Source of the DNA: an uncultured bacterium
Lineage (GTDB): Bacteria; Planctomycetota; Phycisphaerae; Phycisphaerales; SM1A02
Reading direction: 5' to 3'
Length of the DNA stretch: 48,161 nucleotides
Assembly: GCA_903891095.1 (NCBI GenBank)
Contig: CAITDI010000057.1
Coordinates: 38,329-86,489, forward strand
Shown here piece by piece: positions 17,598 to 26,439 of this stretch; position 1 is the stretch's first letter; every line of letters starts with the position of its first letter. The position numbers and the translations under genes were made by a program. The notes below the pieces were generated by a model. That model worked only from the letters and a program-made list of their open reading frames with translations, ran no database searches and was not told the origin of the DNA.

Positions 17598-18449
17598 TCA
17601 AAGCTTGAGCTGGCCGTAGCGCTTGCTGCGGCGACGACGGATGATGCGCGAGTCGCTGGACTTGCCGTAGCGACGCGTGCGTCCACCCTTGGCGAACGTA
17701 CCGGACGAGTTCGAAGGCTCGCGGCCGCCCTTGGACACCGAACCACCGCCGTGCGGGTGGGTGTGGTGGCTCATGGCGATACCACGGGTCGTCGGACGAC
17801 GGCCCTTCCAACGGTTACGACCGGCCTTGCCGAGCACGACGTTGGCATGATCGGCGTTGCCGACTTCACCGACGGTCGCGCGGCATTCCATCGACACCTG
17901 GCGGATTTCGCCCGACGGGAGGACGAGGGTGGCCCAGCGGCCTTCCTTGTTGGTGAGTCGAGCGTACATGCCCGCGCCACGGCAGAGACGGCCGCCGGCT
18001 CCGGCTTCCATCTCCACGTTGTGGAGCGGCATGCCGGTCGGGATGTGCTTGATCGGCATGCTGTTGCCGGGCTTCGGATCGACCTGATCCGGGGAGCTGA
18101 TGATGGTGTCGCCAGCCTTCAGGCCCTTGGGCGAGAGGATGTAGCGAAGCTCACCGTCGGCGTACTTGAGCAGCGCGATGTGCGAGCTGCGGTTGGGGTC
18201 GTACTCGATGCCCACGACCGTCGCAGCGATGCCGTCCTTGTTGCGACGGAAGTCGATCTTGCGGTAGCGGCGCTTGTGACCGCCGCCGCGGCCGAGGATC
18301 GTGATCTTGCCCTGCACGTTGCGGCCGGAACCACGGACGAGCGGCGCGAGGAGCGACTTCTCGGGGGTCTTCTTGGTGACCTCGGAATGGAGGTTCACCG
18401 ACGCGTTGCGGCGGCCGTTGGTGGTTCGCTTGTAGACTCGAATTGCCAT
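17598..18449 (-). CDS. rplB: 50S ribosomal protein L2
   Basis: A 283-residue L2 opening MAIRVYKRTTNGRRNASV with GRGGGHKRRYRKIDFRR and the C-terminal THPHGGG motif near the peptidyl-transferase centre. The residues just before HPHGGG (AMSHHT) differ from the common AMNPVD. Length matches the family (~275). It follows rplW by 18 nt. Confidence 0.97.
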   Translation of the reverse strand: MAIRVYKRTTNGRRNASVNLHSEVTKKTPEKSLLAPLVRGSGRNVQGKITILGRGGGHKRRYRKIDFRRNKDGIAATVVGIEYDPNRSSHIALLKYADGELRYILSPKGLKAGDTIISSPDQVDPKPGNSMPIKHIPTGMPLHNVEMEAGAGGRLCRGAGMYARLTNKEGRWATLVLPSGEIRQVSMECRATVGEVGNADHANVVLGKAGRNRWKGRRPTTRGIAMSHHTHPHGGGSVSKGGREPSNSSGTFAKGGRTRRYGKSSDSRIIRRRRSKRYGQLKL

Positions 18450-18467
18450 TGGAGTATCACCTCAGGC

Positions 18468-18746
18468 TCAGAAGAGCTCGATCTTGTCTTCGGGGTGGAT
18501 CTTGACGACGGCGCGCTTCCAGGTCTTGCCTGCGACGAAGCCGTACGAGTAGGCGCGGTTGCGGAGCTGGCGAACTTGCGTTGCCACGCCCAGGACGCGC
18601 ACCTTGTAGAGGGATTCAACGGCGTTCTTGATGTCGGTCTTCGAAGCGAGCTTCGAGACTTCGAACGAGAAGCGGTTGTAGTTGCCCGATGCCCAAGTGG
18701 CCTTTTCGGTCACGAGCGGACGAACGATGACGTGAATCGGGTCCAT
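18468..18746 (-). CDS. rplW: 50S ribosomal protein L23
   Basis: A 92-residue L23 beginning MDPIHVIVRPLVTEKATW, then SFEVSKLASKTDIKNAVESLYKV, the family core. It is the trigger-factor and SRP docking site at the tunnel exit. Its start codon shares one base with the rplD stop (TGATG), indicating coupling. Confidence 0.96.
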   Translation of the reverse strand: MDPIHVIVRPLVTEKATWASGNYNRFSFEVSKLASKTDIKNAVESLYKVRVLGVATQVRQLRNRAYSYGFVAGKTWKRAVVKIHPEDKIELF

Positions 18747-19483
18747 CAGACGGCCTCCTTCTTAGCCTTGGGAGCCTTCGGGGTCTTGGCAGTGGTCGCG
18801 GCGGCCGTCTTTGCGGGAGCGGCAGCCGGCGCATCATCACCCTCGGAGCCCGCGTAGCAGGTCTCGTCGAGGAACGACATCAGCGCAGCCTTGTCAACCA
18901 CCAGGTAGCGGTGGTTGAGCATGGAGAACACGTTGAGCTGGTCGATGCGGCAGACATCGACGCCTGCGACGTTGCGCGCCGAGAGCATCGCGTTCTGGTT
19001 GGACTTGTTGGTGGCGACGAGGCAGGTGCGGTCGATGCCGACCGACGCCATCATCTTCGCGAACTCGGAGGTCTTCGGCGCCTTGAAATCAAGGGCTGCG
19101 AAGCACTTCACCTCGTTGTCGACGAGCTTGGCGAGAAGCGCGTTGCGGTTCGCCAGGCGGCGCATCTTCTTGGGGAGGTCGTGGCGGAAGTCCTCGCGGG
19201 TGCGGGTCTTCTTGAACGCCGCACCACCACCCTTACGGATGGGGGTACGAACGGCGCCGGCGCGCGCGTTGCCGGTGCCCTTCTGCTTGAACAGCTTGCG
19301 GGTGGAACCTTCGATGTCGCCACGGCTCTTGCTGCGAGCAGAGCCCTGACGCTGGTTGCCGTGGGTGATGACGTACGCCTGCTTGAGGAGCGCGTGACGG
19401 ATTTCGCCGCCGAGCGTCTGCTCGTCAATCTTCAGGGAGTCAATCTTCTTGCCGCTGGAATCGTAAATCGGCAGATCAATCAT
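18746..19483 (-). CDS. rplD: 50S ribosomal protein L4
   Basis: A 245-residue L4. The start MIDLPIYDSSGKKID at 19483 is chosen because GAAGG lies about 7 nt upstream; an ATG at 19552 would add 23 residues with no family match. The tunnel loop KQKGTGNARAGAVRTPIRKG is clear. The last ~30 residues are Ala/Pro/Lys-rich and exceed the usual length. In E. coli L4 represses the S10 operon through its leader. Confidence 0.96.
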   Translation of the reverse strand: MIDLPIYDSSGKKIDSLKIDEQTLGGEIRHALLKQAYVITHGNQRQGSARSKSRGDIEGSTRKLFKQKGTGNARAGAVRTPIRKGGGAAFKKTRTREDFRHDLPKKMRRLANRNALLAKLVDNEVKCFAALDFKAPKTSEFAKMMASVGIDRTCLVATNKSNQNAMLSARNVAGVDVCRIDQLNVFSMLNHRYLVVDKAALMSFLDETCYAGSEGDDAPAAAPAKTAAATTAKTPKAPKAKKEAV

Positions 19484-19750
19484 TGTTTCGCCTTCCGCGG
19501 GCTTCTGCCCGCGTCTTCGCCTCATCCTCTGCGTGCCTGTTGTTGGTGGCACGGAGCAGGAATCGACTTGGTGAATTCTTCAGGATGACCGGAGTGTTCC
19601 GGTCAGCCGTGAAATCTTGTTGTCGCCAGCCGGTTCCGAATCTCGGCCTTGCTGGCTCTCGAGCACCCCTGCGGGCCTCGAGACATGGAACTGTTTCACC
19701 TCACACTCCCTACGGCTCCCGCGCCGCAGGGTCAACTGACATTCACACAA
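19484..19750 (-). other. Spacer between rplC and rplD
   Basis: 267 nt without a plausible gene, the longest spacer in the S10 cluster. It includes a GACCGGA/TCCGGTC hairpin with a GTGT loop near 19588-19605 and a CTCGAG-based inverted repeat near 19657-19682. No clear promoter hexamers were found. Confidence 0.4.
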
Positions 19751-20452
19751 TCACTTCTTCGCGAGCTTCTTCGACTTCCTCTTGAAGAGGCGCGTCGCAG
19801 CGCGGATGAAGAGGTAACCATCGTTTGCGCCGGGAACCGGGCCCTTGACGAGCAGCAGGTTCTTCTCGGCATCGATCTTGACGACATCCAGGCTGCGCAC
19901 GGTGACGCGCTCGTTACCGAGCTGACCGGACATGCGCTTGCCCTTCTTGATCTTGGCGCCGTGACCACGGTCGGTGCCGTGGGAGCCGATGCTACCGCCG
20001 GTGCGGTGCTTGCGCTCGGTGCCGTGCGTGGCCGACATGCCCTTGAAGTTGTTGCGCTTCATGTTGCCGGCGAAGCCCTTACCCTTGCTCGTGCCGATGA
20101 CGTCGACATACGCGGTGCCCTCGAGGGCGGTCACGTCGAGCGTCTGGCCAAGCTGGAAGGCATTCGCGGCGGCGTCGTCGGTGACGCGCATCTCGCGGTG
20201 GACGCGCTTCGGAGCCGAACCCGCCTTGGCATCGTGGCCAATCATCGGGATCGTCGAGTTGCGCGCCTTCATGTCGTCGAAGGCAATCTGAACGGCGGCG
20301 TATCCGTTGCGATCGGAGGTCTTGACCTGCGTGACGACGCAGGGACCGGCTTCGATCACAGTGACGGGGATGTTCTTGCCGTCTTCGAGGAAGTATCGCG
20401 TCATACCGATCTTGCGACCGAGGATGGCGATCTTGCAGGGCTTGTTGCTCAT
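19751..20452 (-). CDS. rplC: 50S ribosomal protein L3
   Basis: A 233-residue L3: KIAILGRKIGMTRYF at the start and VIGTSKGKGFAGNMKRNNFKG, then HRTGGSIG and KGKRMSGQLGNERVT, the segment that reaches the peptidyl-transferase centre. The basic tail (FKRKSKKLAKK) is slightly longer than usual. It lies 123 nt after rpsJ; that spacer has a 15-nt near-palindrome (20531-20545) and a GCCCC/GGGGC hairpin (20554-20569). Confidence 0.97.
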   Translation of the reverse strand: MSNKPCKIAILGRKIGMTRYFLEDGKNIPVTVIEAGPCVVTQVKTSDRNGYAAVQIAFDDMKARNSTIPMIGHDAKAGSAPKRVHREMRVTDDAAANAFQLGQTLDVTALEGTAYVDVIGTSKGKGFAGNMKRNNFKGMSATHGTERKHRTGGSIGSHGTDRGHGAKIKKGKRMSGQLGNERVTVRSLDVVKIDAEKNLLLVKGPVPGANDGYLFIRAATRLFKRKSKKLAKK

Positions 20453-20575
20453 GATTGGCTTCGTTTCTAGTGGTTTCTGTCAGGGGTCCGACGCAGGGCG
20501 CCGTACATGACACTCGTGGTTGGATCGCTTGAAGGACCGTCCTTCGCGCGGTTGCCCCGATGAAGGGGCGATGGT

Positions 20576-20884
<309 letters not shown>

Positions 20885-21074
20885 TGAGTGTCGCCTCGTG
20901 GTTCTTGGTTGAGGTTCTTGGGTGAGCTTCGTGATCGAACTTCGAATTCTGCCGGTCTTCGTGTCGTGCGGCGCTTGGCCGAATGACGCGGAAACCGCTG
21001 TGAATCACACTGTTTTCGCTGACTTGCCAACTCGGCGTTGCCCGCACCACTGCTGTGCGATGCACCGACGATCA

Positions 21075-21103
21075 CACCTCTCGGCAGCAACGCCGAAGAG
21101 GTG
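21075..21103 (-). promoter_or_regulatory. 5'-terminal hairpin of the S10-operon leader
   Basis: CACCTC and GAGGTG (6 bp) enclose TCGGC/GCCGA (5 bp) with one bulged base and a 6-nt loop. The stem begins within ~5 nt of the start site predicted from the promoter (near 21107), so it would cap the mRNA. This could stabilise the message or take part in autogenous control. Confidence 0.6.
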
Positions 21104-21113
21104 CGAATCGGCG

Positions 21114-21141
21114 AAGATAGCAAATCTGCCAATCCTGTCAA
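21114..21141 (-). promoter_or_regulatory. Consensus promoter of the S10 ribosomal cluster
   Basis: On the minus strand TTGACA (21136-21141) and TATCTT (21114-21119) are 16 bp apart. The -10 is preceded by GC, giving GCTATCTT, the same octamer as at atpD. It is the best promoter match in the window, as expected for a highly expressed operon. Confidence 0.8.
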
Positions 21142-21294
21142 TGCGACAAGAGCGTGCGACACCGATGGTTCGGTCAGTTGATCGTTATGGGGCACGCTCC
21201 GAAACTCAGATTCAAGGTGCGCGGGCTCGACGCGCTCCGACATTGAGACAACCGTCCTTCGACCTGCGCGCAGCGACCCCGTAGTATCCGCGCC

Positions 21295-22821
21295 GTGAAC
21301 AACAAGCACGTGATCGCAGCGCTTCTGTCCCACGCAAGCATCGTGGCCGCCCTCGGGCACGCAACGCTCGCGGAAGGGTCCCCGCTGCCGCAATTGCTGG
21401 CGGCGCAGACCGCAGGCGAGTTCTCGGTCGTGCTCGCCCCGCCGGCGGTCGCGGCGGGCAAGTCCGCACCGCCGAAAGCCGCGCCCGCGCCGCAAAAGGC
21501 TGTGCCCGCGGCGGCAGACGCGCTCGCCGAAGCCCCGCTCGAGGCGGATCTGCTGGCCTTCAGGATGCGCGTGCCCGTGGGAACAAAGGTGCGCGTCGAG
21601 AAGCTGCCGGTCGCCAACTACCTGCTGACGGACGGCGCCGACGAAGCCGCGTGGCGCGCCAGGGCCTCGGCGCTGCGCGCATCCCGCGCAGGCACGACGG
21701 CAAAGAGCCAGTGCGAGGACTACCTCGCTGACCTTCGCAAGCGCGACCAGAAGTTCGACGAGCTCGTCAACCAGCCGCTGAAGATTGCCGGCAGCGACGC
21801 GCACCTCGTGTACATCGGCGTGCCGCTCGAAGGCGGCACCCGGGGCATCATGGGAAACCTTGTGATTTCCCGCGGCCCGGACGACTTTCTCGTGTTCTCG
21901 ATCATCATGCTCGACGCGGAGTTCGACAAGTCGCGCGCGCTGCTCGAGCAGAGCTTCGCCACGCTCGAGTTCCAGGATCGCGCCAAGGCCGTGGCCGAGA
22001 GCAATGAGCTGCTGCTCAAGGGATCCGACCTGCTCGCGAAGATCACGCCCGACGTCCTGCGCGCGACGATCGACCCGCAGCCGCGCGTGTTCCGCATGTG
22101 GCGACCCGACGAAAGCGGCGCGAAGAAGGACTTCGGCTACCTCATCATCCGCGTGCGCGAAGGCCGCCGCGGCGAGGTCGACGCCTCGAAGGACCCGAAG
22201 AAGCTCAAGGGCGAGGACGAGGAGCTCGGCATCCTCGCGTCGGCCGACGCACGCGTGATCGCGAACGACGACCCGACGCACACGATCGACGTGCAGAGCC
22301 GCTATTTCATGCGGTGGGACCGCGCGAGCGAGTCGTGGTCGATCCGCACGACCGAGCGCCAGAAGCGCGCGTCGCGTTCGAGCGCGCAGACGGGAATCCG
22401 CCTTGCGCCGACGGCCGGCGCGCCGCGTTCGGTGCTGCAGGTGATCACCGCGAGCCGCGACGGAATGACGCGCGAGCCGCTGGAATGGCCGCTGCCGCCC
22501 GTGTACCTGTCGCAGGCGGAGCTGCTCGTGCTCGGCGAACTGCTGCCGCGCGACCCCACGCAGCCGACGATCGAGTTCAAGGACTACGCGTTCGACCAGC
22601 GCGACCAGAAGCTCCCGCAGCGGCGCGAGACATGGTCGCGCATCGAGAACGGCTGGCGGCTCGAGACCCAGCAGGGTTCGTCGCCCGCGAAGATCGTGCA
22701 GGAGTTCGACGCGCGCGGCAAGCGCGTGCGACGCACCGACGCGGACGGCTCCGTCACGGAACTGATCGCGCTCGAGGACCTGCGCACCCTGTGGAAGTCG
22801 AAGGGATTGCCCGTCGAATGA
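21295..22821 (+). CDS. Secreted protein of unknown function
   Basis: 508 residues from a GTG start. The N-terminus (MNNKHVIAALLSHASIVAAL to about residue 26) looks like a signal peptide, followed by an Ala/Pro-rich linker (~45-80) and a mixed alpha/beta region with no motif I recognise. The ribosome site is absent; TAGTAT 7 nt upstream suggests a leaderless start, and a GTG at 21310 is an alternative. The stop overlaps the next gene's ATG (ATGA), opening a four-gene coupled operon. An envelope role is inferred from the export signal and the lipoprotein neighbour. Confidence 0.75.
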   Translation: MNNKHVIAALLSHASIVAALGHATLAEGSPLPQLLAAQTAGEFSVVLAPPAVAAGKSAPPKAAPAPQKAVPAAADALAEAPLEADLLAFRMRVPVGTKVRVEKLPVANYLLTDGADEAAWRARASALRASRAGTTAKSQCEDYLADLRKRDQKFDELVNQPLKIAGSDAHLVYIGVPLEGGTRGIMGNLVISRGPDDFLVFSIIMLDAEFDKSRALLEQSFATLEFQDRAKAVAESNELLLKGSDLLAKITPDVLRATIDPQPRVFRMWRPDESGAKKDFGYLIIRVREGRRGEVDASKDPKKLKGEDEELGILASADARVIANDDPTHTIDVQSRYFMRWDRASESWSIRTTERQKRASRSSAQTGIRLAPTAGAPRSVLQVITASRDGMTREPLEWPLPPVYLSQAELLVLGELLPRDPTQPTIEFKDYAFDQRDQKLPQRRETWSRIENGWRLETQQGSSPAKIVQEFDARGKRVRRTDADGSVTELIALEDLRTLWKSKGLPVE

Positions 22822-23642
22822 CGCGCGCGCTCGCAGCCGCCCTCCTGCTCGTCACTTCGCTCTGCGCCGGCGGTTGCGCCGACGCGCGCACCGCGACGGG
22901 CGCGCAGCCTGACGCGACCATCATGCCCGCGTTTCGCGCGGGACCGGTGCGCCCCACCAGGAAGACCGTGCCCGCGAGCGAACTCCTACGGTCACCTGGA
23001 TCGCTCGCGCGCTACCGCGTGATCGGCGGCAGCGATGTCGGCAGCGTCCTGGAGGAGCGCGTGACGCGCGAAGCCGACGGAAGGCTCGCGCTCGCAAAGT
23101 CGCTGATTTCATCGGGAAAGCCTGCGAAAGCGATCGAGCGGCTGCTGCTCGTCGAGGAGCCGGACGGCGCACGCACGCTCCGCGAGGTCGAGACGTTCTC
23201 GGAGGATTCGCGCAGCCTGTTCGACTCGGGACTCGCGTTTGCCGCAGCCGTGCTCGCGCCGGGCACGCCGCTTGAGGGTCGTTCGCCGATGCGGGTGCGC
23301 ACGCTCGGGTCGAACACCGCGCGCGCCAAGGGCGACGCCACGCGATCGCTGCGCATCACCGGCGAATCCGACATCGAGATCGACAACGCGAAGTGGACCG
23401 CGATCGTGATCGACTTCGAGTTCGTCGCGTCGCTCGACTCCGCGAAGGCGCGCGTCACATCGACGATCTACGTCGTGCCCGGCCGCGGCGTGGTCGCGGA
23501 GTCGCGCGAGGAGAAACTGCTCATCATGGGAATCTTCCCGCGCAACTCGAGCGAACGCACCGTGCTGGAGACCGTCGAGCTTCAAGGTCTCGCGCCAGCA
23601 CCCGCAACTGAGCCCGCGAAAGCAACGGCGTCGAACTCATGA
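22818..23642 (+). CDS. Putative lipoprotein of unknown function
   Basis: 274 residues. The N-terminus MTRALAAALLLVTSLCAGGC carries a lipobox with Cys20 as the lipidation site. The mature part is rich in alternating beta-like stretches (YRVIGGSDVGSVLEERV, RVTSTIYVVPGRGVVAESRE), reminiscent of lipid-handling or DUF3108-like envelope proteins, but I cannot assign a family. The ATG overlaps the upstream stop by 4 nt and its own stop overlaps the next ATG. Confidence 0.75.
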   Translation: MTRALAAALLLVTSLCAGGCADARTATGAQPDATIMPAFRAGPVRPTRKTVPASELLRSPGSLARYRVIGGSDVGSVLEERVTREADGRLALAKSLISSGKPAKAIERLLLVEEPDGARTLREVETFSEDSRSLFDSGLAFAAAVLAPGTPLEGRSPMRVRTLGSNTARAKGDATRSLRITGESDIEIDNAKWTAIVIDFEFVASLDSAKARVTSTIYVVPGRGVVAESREEKLLIMGIFPRNSSERTVLETVELQGLAPAPATEPAKATASNS

Positions 23643-24409
23643 ACCGCAGCCCGAACAGCACCCTGCCCCGCATCCTGATCGCGATCCCCGTCTTTAACGA
23701 GGAGAAGTCGGTCGATCGCGTGCTGACCGAGGTCACCCGCCACGCGGCGGCGTTCGGCGGCGAGATCCTCGTGATCGACGACGGCTCGACCGACTCGACG
23801 CCGGCGATGCTCGCCCAGCATCCCGTCGAGGTCATCCGCCATGGCAAGAACCGCGGCTACGGCCGCGCGATGCAGGACATGCTGGAATGGGCTGATTTCC
23901 GCGGCTACGACTGGGTGATCTCGATGGACTGCGACGAGCAGCACGAGCCCGCGAGCCTGCCCGACTTCGTCGCGGCGATCGTGCGCGGCAACTCCGATGT
24001 CATCTCGGGCTCGCGGTACATGGACGAATCGCTGCCGGGCGATCCCGCTCCCGAGGACCGCCGCCGCATCAACGCGCTGCTCACGCGCGAGCTCAACGAG
24101 CGCCTGTCGCTCGGGATTTCCGATGCGTTCTGCGGCTACAAGGCGTATCGCGCGCATGTCTGCGCGAACCTCAGACTTGGTGTCACGGGCTACGACTTCC
24201 CGATGCAGTTCTGGGTGCAGGCGTGCGCCGCGGGCCTGCGGGTCGAGGAAATGGCGGTGCGCCGGATCTACGTCGACATGACGCGCACGTTTGGCAACGG
24301 ACTCGACGAGCCCAACCGGCGACTCGCGACGTACCGCGCGACGATGCACGAGGAGATCCGGCGCTGCGCGAGCAGGCTGCCCGTGCGCGCGATGGAAGGG
24401 ATCGCATGA
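23639..24409 (+). CDS. Glycosyltransferase family 2 (dolichol-phosphate-mannose-synthase-like)
   Basis: A 256-residue GT-A enzyme. The N-terminus ILIAIPVFNEEKSVDRVL and IDDGSTDSTPAML bind the nucleotide; SMDCDEQHEP holds the metal-binding DxD; GSRYMDESLPGD and a Cys-Gly-Tyr-Lys step follow. There are no C-terminal membrane helices, so it is the short soluble DPM1 type, likely transferring sugar to a polyprenyl phosphate or a similar acceptor at the inner membrane. It overlaps both neighbours by 4 nt. Donor and acceptor are unknown. Confidence 0.88.
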   Translation: MNRSPNSTLPRILIAIPVFNEEKSVDRVLTEVTRHAAAFGGEILVIDDGSTDSTPAMLAQHPVEVIRHGKNRGYGRAMQDMLEWADFRGYDWVISMDCDEQHEPASLPDFVAAIVRGNSDVISGSRYMDESLPGDPAPEDRRRINALLTRELNERLSLGISDAFCGYKAYRAHVCANLRLGVTGYDFPMQFWVQACAAGLRVEEMAVRRIYVDMTRTFGNGLDEPNRRLATYRATMHEEIRRCASRLPVRAMEGIA

Positions 24410-25593
24410 GCTGCGGAGCGCGCGTGTTCGGCCGCGACCTGGCGGTGTGGCGCAACGAATCACGCGCGGCGCTCGGACTGCCCATCGACCGCTTCGTCGT
24501 GATGACGGGGCACCAGGCGGGAATCTGGCACGCCGGAATCGCCGAGAAATTCGTCGTTGGCGCGCAGCTCGCGGCCACGCACGGCGGCGTGCTCGTGCAT
24601 GTGGTGGTCGACCATGATCTCAACGACGCCTCGCTGGTGGCCTTCCCCGCGCTCGTCGATGGAGCGCTTGCGCGCCTCGCGTTCGAGCGTTCGCCGCGTG
24701 CAGGAACGGGTGCGCCGAATGCGCTACGCAAGCCGGTACGCACCATGCGCCCTGAACGCGCGCACGAGGTGCCGAGCGAGATCGAACCCGCGCTGGCAGC
24801 CATCGAGCGCGCGATCGCGGCCGAGCGCGGTCGTGAGAATCTCGCGATGCAGATGGCGCACGCGGCGAACGCGTTGCTGACGCCGCGCGCGCGCGTCGAT
24901 CTCACGATCTCCGCCACCGCGATCGCGGCGACGGAGTTCGCCCGCGCGATGCGGGCGAACTTCGCGCCCATGCGCGACGCGTACAACGCGTCGATCGCGG
25001 GCGAGCGGATCGCGCCGCTCGCGGCGACCGAACTCCCGTTCTGGAGGCTTGATCGCGCGGACGGATCGCGCGCAACGCTTTCCGCGGGCGAAACAGCCGA
25101 TCTCGTCGCGCCGCGCGCGCTGACACTCACCGCGATCGCGCGGCTCCTGCTCTGCGATGTCTTCATTCACGGCACGGGCGGCGCGCGCTACGACCTCGCG
25201 ATGGAACGCTGGATCGGCGCCGCCCTCGGCGACGAGGCGCGCGCGGCGCTCGCGCCCATGATTGTCGCCACGGCCACCAAGCACGCGCCGATCGCGCGCT
25301 TCGTGCCGCCATTCGACGCAGGCGCGACCCCCGCCGCGCTGCGCGCGCTCGAGCAGGATCCATTCGGCGACGCTGGCGCGACGAAGCGCGCGATGCTCGC
25401 AGCGATCACCGGCTTGCGCGCGGAGAAACGGGCCGCCTTCCTCGCGATGCGGCGCCGGATCGTCGAAGCGCGCGCCGCGCGCGGACCGGAGCTCGCCGAG
25501 CTCCGAAGCCGCATCGCCGCCAATCGCGGGGCGCTCGCTGCGCACGCGCTGGCAAGCGATCGGAACTGGCCGTTTCCGATGGCGCGATCCTGA
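24406..25593 (+). CDS. BshC-like Rossmann-fold protein
   Basis: 395 residues, starting at the ATGA overlap with the glycosyltransferase. The N-terminal half has VVMTGHQAGIWHAGIAEKFV followed by VVVDHDLNDAS, the spacing and style of the putative cysteine ligase BshC (TGQQxGL...EDHD), and FIHGTGGARYDLAMERWI further on. Similarity is partial, so bacillithiol synthesis should not be assumed; no bshA or bshB is visible. The last 165 bp are repeated at 26080-26244, where the copy ends FPMSLG instead of FPMARS. Confidence 0.55.
   Translation: MSCGARVFGRDLAVWRNESRAALGLPIDRFVVMTGHQAGIWHAGIAEKFVVGAQLAATHGGVLVHVVVDHDLNDASLVAFPALVDGALARLAFERSPRAGTGAPNALRKPVRTMRPERAHEVPSEIEPALAAIERAIAAERGRENLAMQMAHAANALLTPRARVDLTISATAIAATEFARAMRANFAPMRDAYNASIAGERIAPLAATELPFWRLDRADGSRATLSAGETADLVAPRALTLTAIARLLLCDVFIHGTGGARYDLAMERWIGAALGDEARAALAPMIVATATKHAPIARFVPPFDAGATPAALRALEQDPFGDAGATKRAMLAAITGLRAEKRAAFLAMRRRIVEARAARGPELAELRSRIAANRGALAAHALASDRNWPFPMARS
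25417..25581 (+). repeat. 165-bp duplicated segment, copy 1 (inside BshC-like gene)
   Basis: Matches 26080-26244 with a single difference (G at 25484, C at 26147). The offset is 663 bp. The 498 bp between the copies hold the true end of the BshC-like gene and the DUF4242 gene. Confidence 0.95.
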
Positions 25594-25797
25594 CGACCCT
25601 CGAGGCCGAAGGCGATCGACGCCCGAATTCCTCGCGAACGCGCAAGGCCCTCTCGCCGCGGCGACCGAACCGGCGTCCCAACGCGATGCATGCGCATCGA
25701 TGCCGCCGGACGCACGGAGCGCGGGCTTCTGATAGCGTGACCCAGCCGCGGTCGGTGATTCGCGGCTGAACCAGCAAACCCACGGAGGTCGCGAATC

Positions 25798-26073
25798 ATG
25801 CCGAAGTTCGTCATCGAGAGAGACATCCCCGGCGCCGGCAAGCTTTCGCCCGCCGACCTGCAGGCGATCTCGCAGAAGTCCTGCAGCGTGCTGCGCGGCA
25901 TGGGTCCGCAGATCCAGTGGGTGCACAGTTTCGTGACCGACGACAAGGTCTACTGCGTGTACATCGCGCCAGACGAGGCGGCCGTGCGCGAGCACGCGAG
26001 CCAGGGCGGATTCCCCGCGAACAGGATCTCGCGCGTCGTCACCATGATCGATCCGACGACCGCAGACAAGTAG
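25798..26073 (+). CDS. DUF4242 domain protein
   Basis: 91 residues, with GGAGGT 8 nt before the ATG. The sequence MPKFVIERDIPGAGKLSPAD, then KSCSVLRGMGPQIQWVHSFV and CVYIAPDEAAVREHA, matches the small ferredoxin-like DUF4242 family, which is found near metal or redox genes in many bacteria; its biochemical role is not settled. It lies in the interval between two copies of the BshC-like gene's end, suggesting arrival or rearrangement by duplication. The 204 nt upstream show no other gene. Confidence 0.82.
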   Translation: MPKFVIERDIPGAGKLSPADLQAISQKSCSVLRGMGPQIQWVHSFVTDDKVYCVYIAPDEAAVREHASQGGFPANRISRVVTMIDPTTADK

Positions 26074-26079
26074 CGTGCC

Positions 26080-26256
26080 CGCGCGGAGAAACGGGCCGCC
26101 TTCCTCGCGATGCGGCGCCGGATCGTCGAAGCGCGCGCCGCGCGCGCACCGGAGCTCGCCGAGCTCCGAAGCCGCATCGCCGCCAATCGCGGGGCGCTCG
26201 CTGCGCACGCGCTGGCAAGCGATCGGAACTGGCCGTTTCCGATGAGCCTCGGCTGA
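26080..26256 (+). pseudogene. Duplicated 3' fragment of the BshC-like gene
   Basis: A second copy of the last ~55 codons of the BshC-like gene, begun 6 nt after the DUF4242 stop and running in the same frame to its own TGA (26254-26256). It has no start codon or upstream half. The different final residues (SLG versus RS) show that the two copies join unlike DNA at the right edge. Confidence 0.88.
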
Positions 26257-26439
26257 GCGCGACGGGGCCGTCCATTCCGCCCCGTGCATCGGCGTGGCCG
26301 GGATCGAGGCGCGTGCTTGCCTTTCCGCGCCCATTTTTGGCCTGCAGGTGTGGCGGCCGCATGGGCTCACGCCTAGCGTCCGCCTCCCTGCCCCAGGGGA
26401 ACCACGCAAATCGGATTGGAAAGAAGAGAAGTTTTTGCC

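Larger units (their letters stand above)
20885..21294. other. Divergent intergenic region, rpsJ / secreted-protein operon
   Basis: 410 nt with no credible gene. It carries the rpsJ promoter (21114-21141) and its leader, about 220 nt long with a hairpin at the 5' end, on the minus strand. On the plus side TAGTAT (21282-21287) lies 7 nt before the GTG at 21295, which would suit a leaderless transcript. Confidence 0.65.

Noticed and set aside
17184-18857. 557-codon plus-strand frame across rpsS, the repeats and rplB
   Set aside because: Antisense shadow of conserved genes; it runs through the 95-bp duplication without any domain.
24406-25593. Naming the protein bshC outright
   Set aside because: Motif similarity is partial and no other bacillithiol gene is present.
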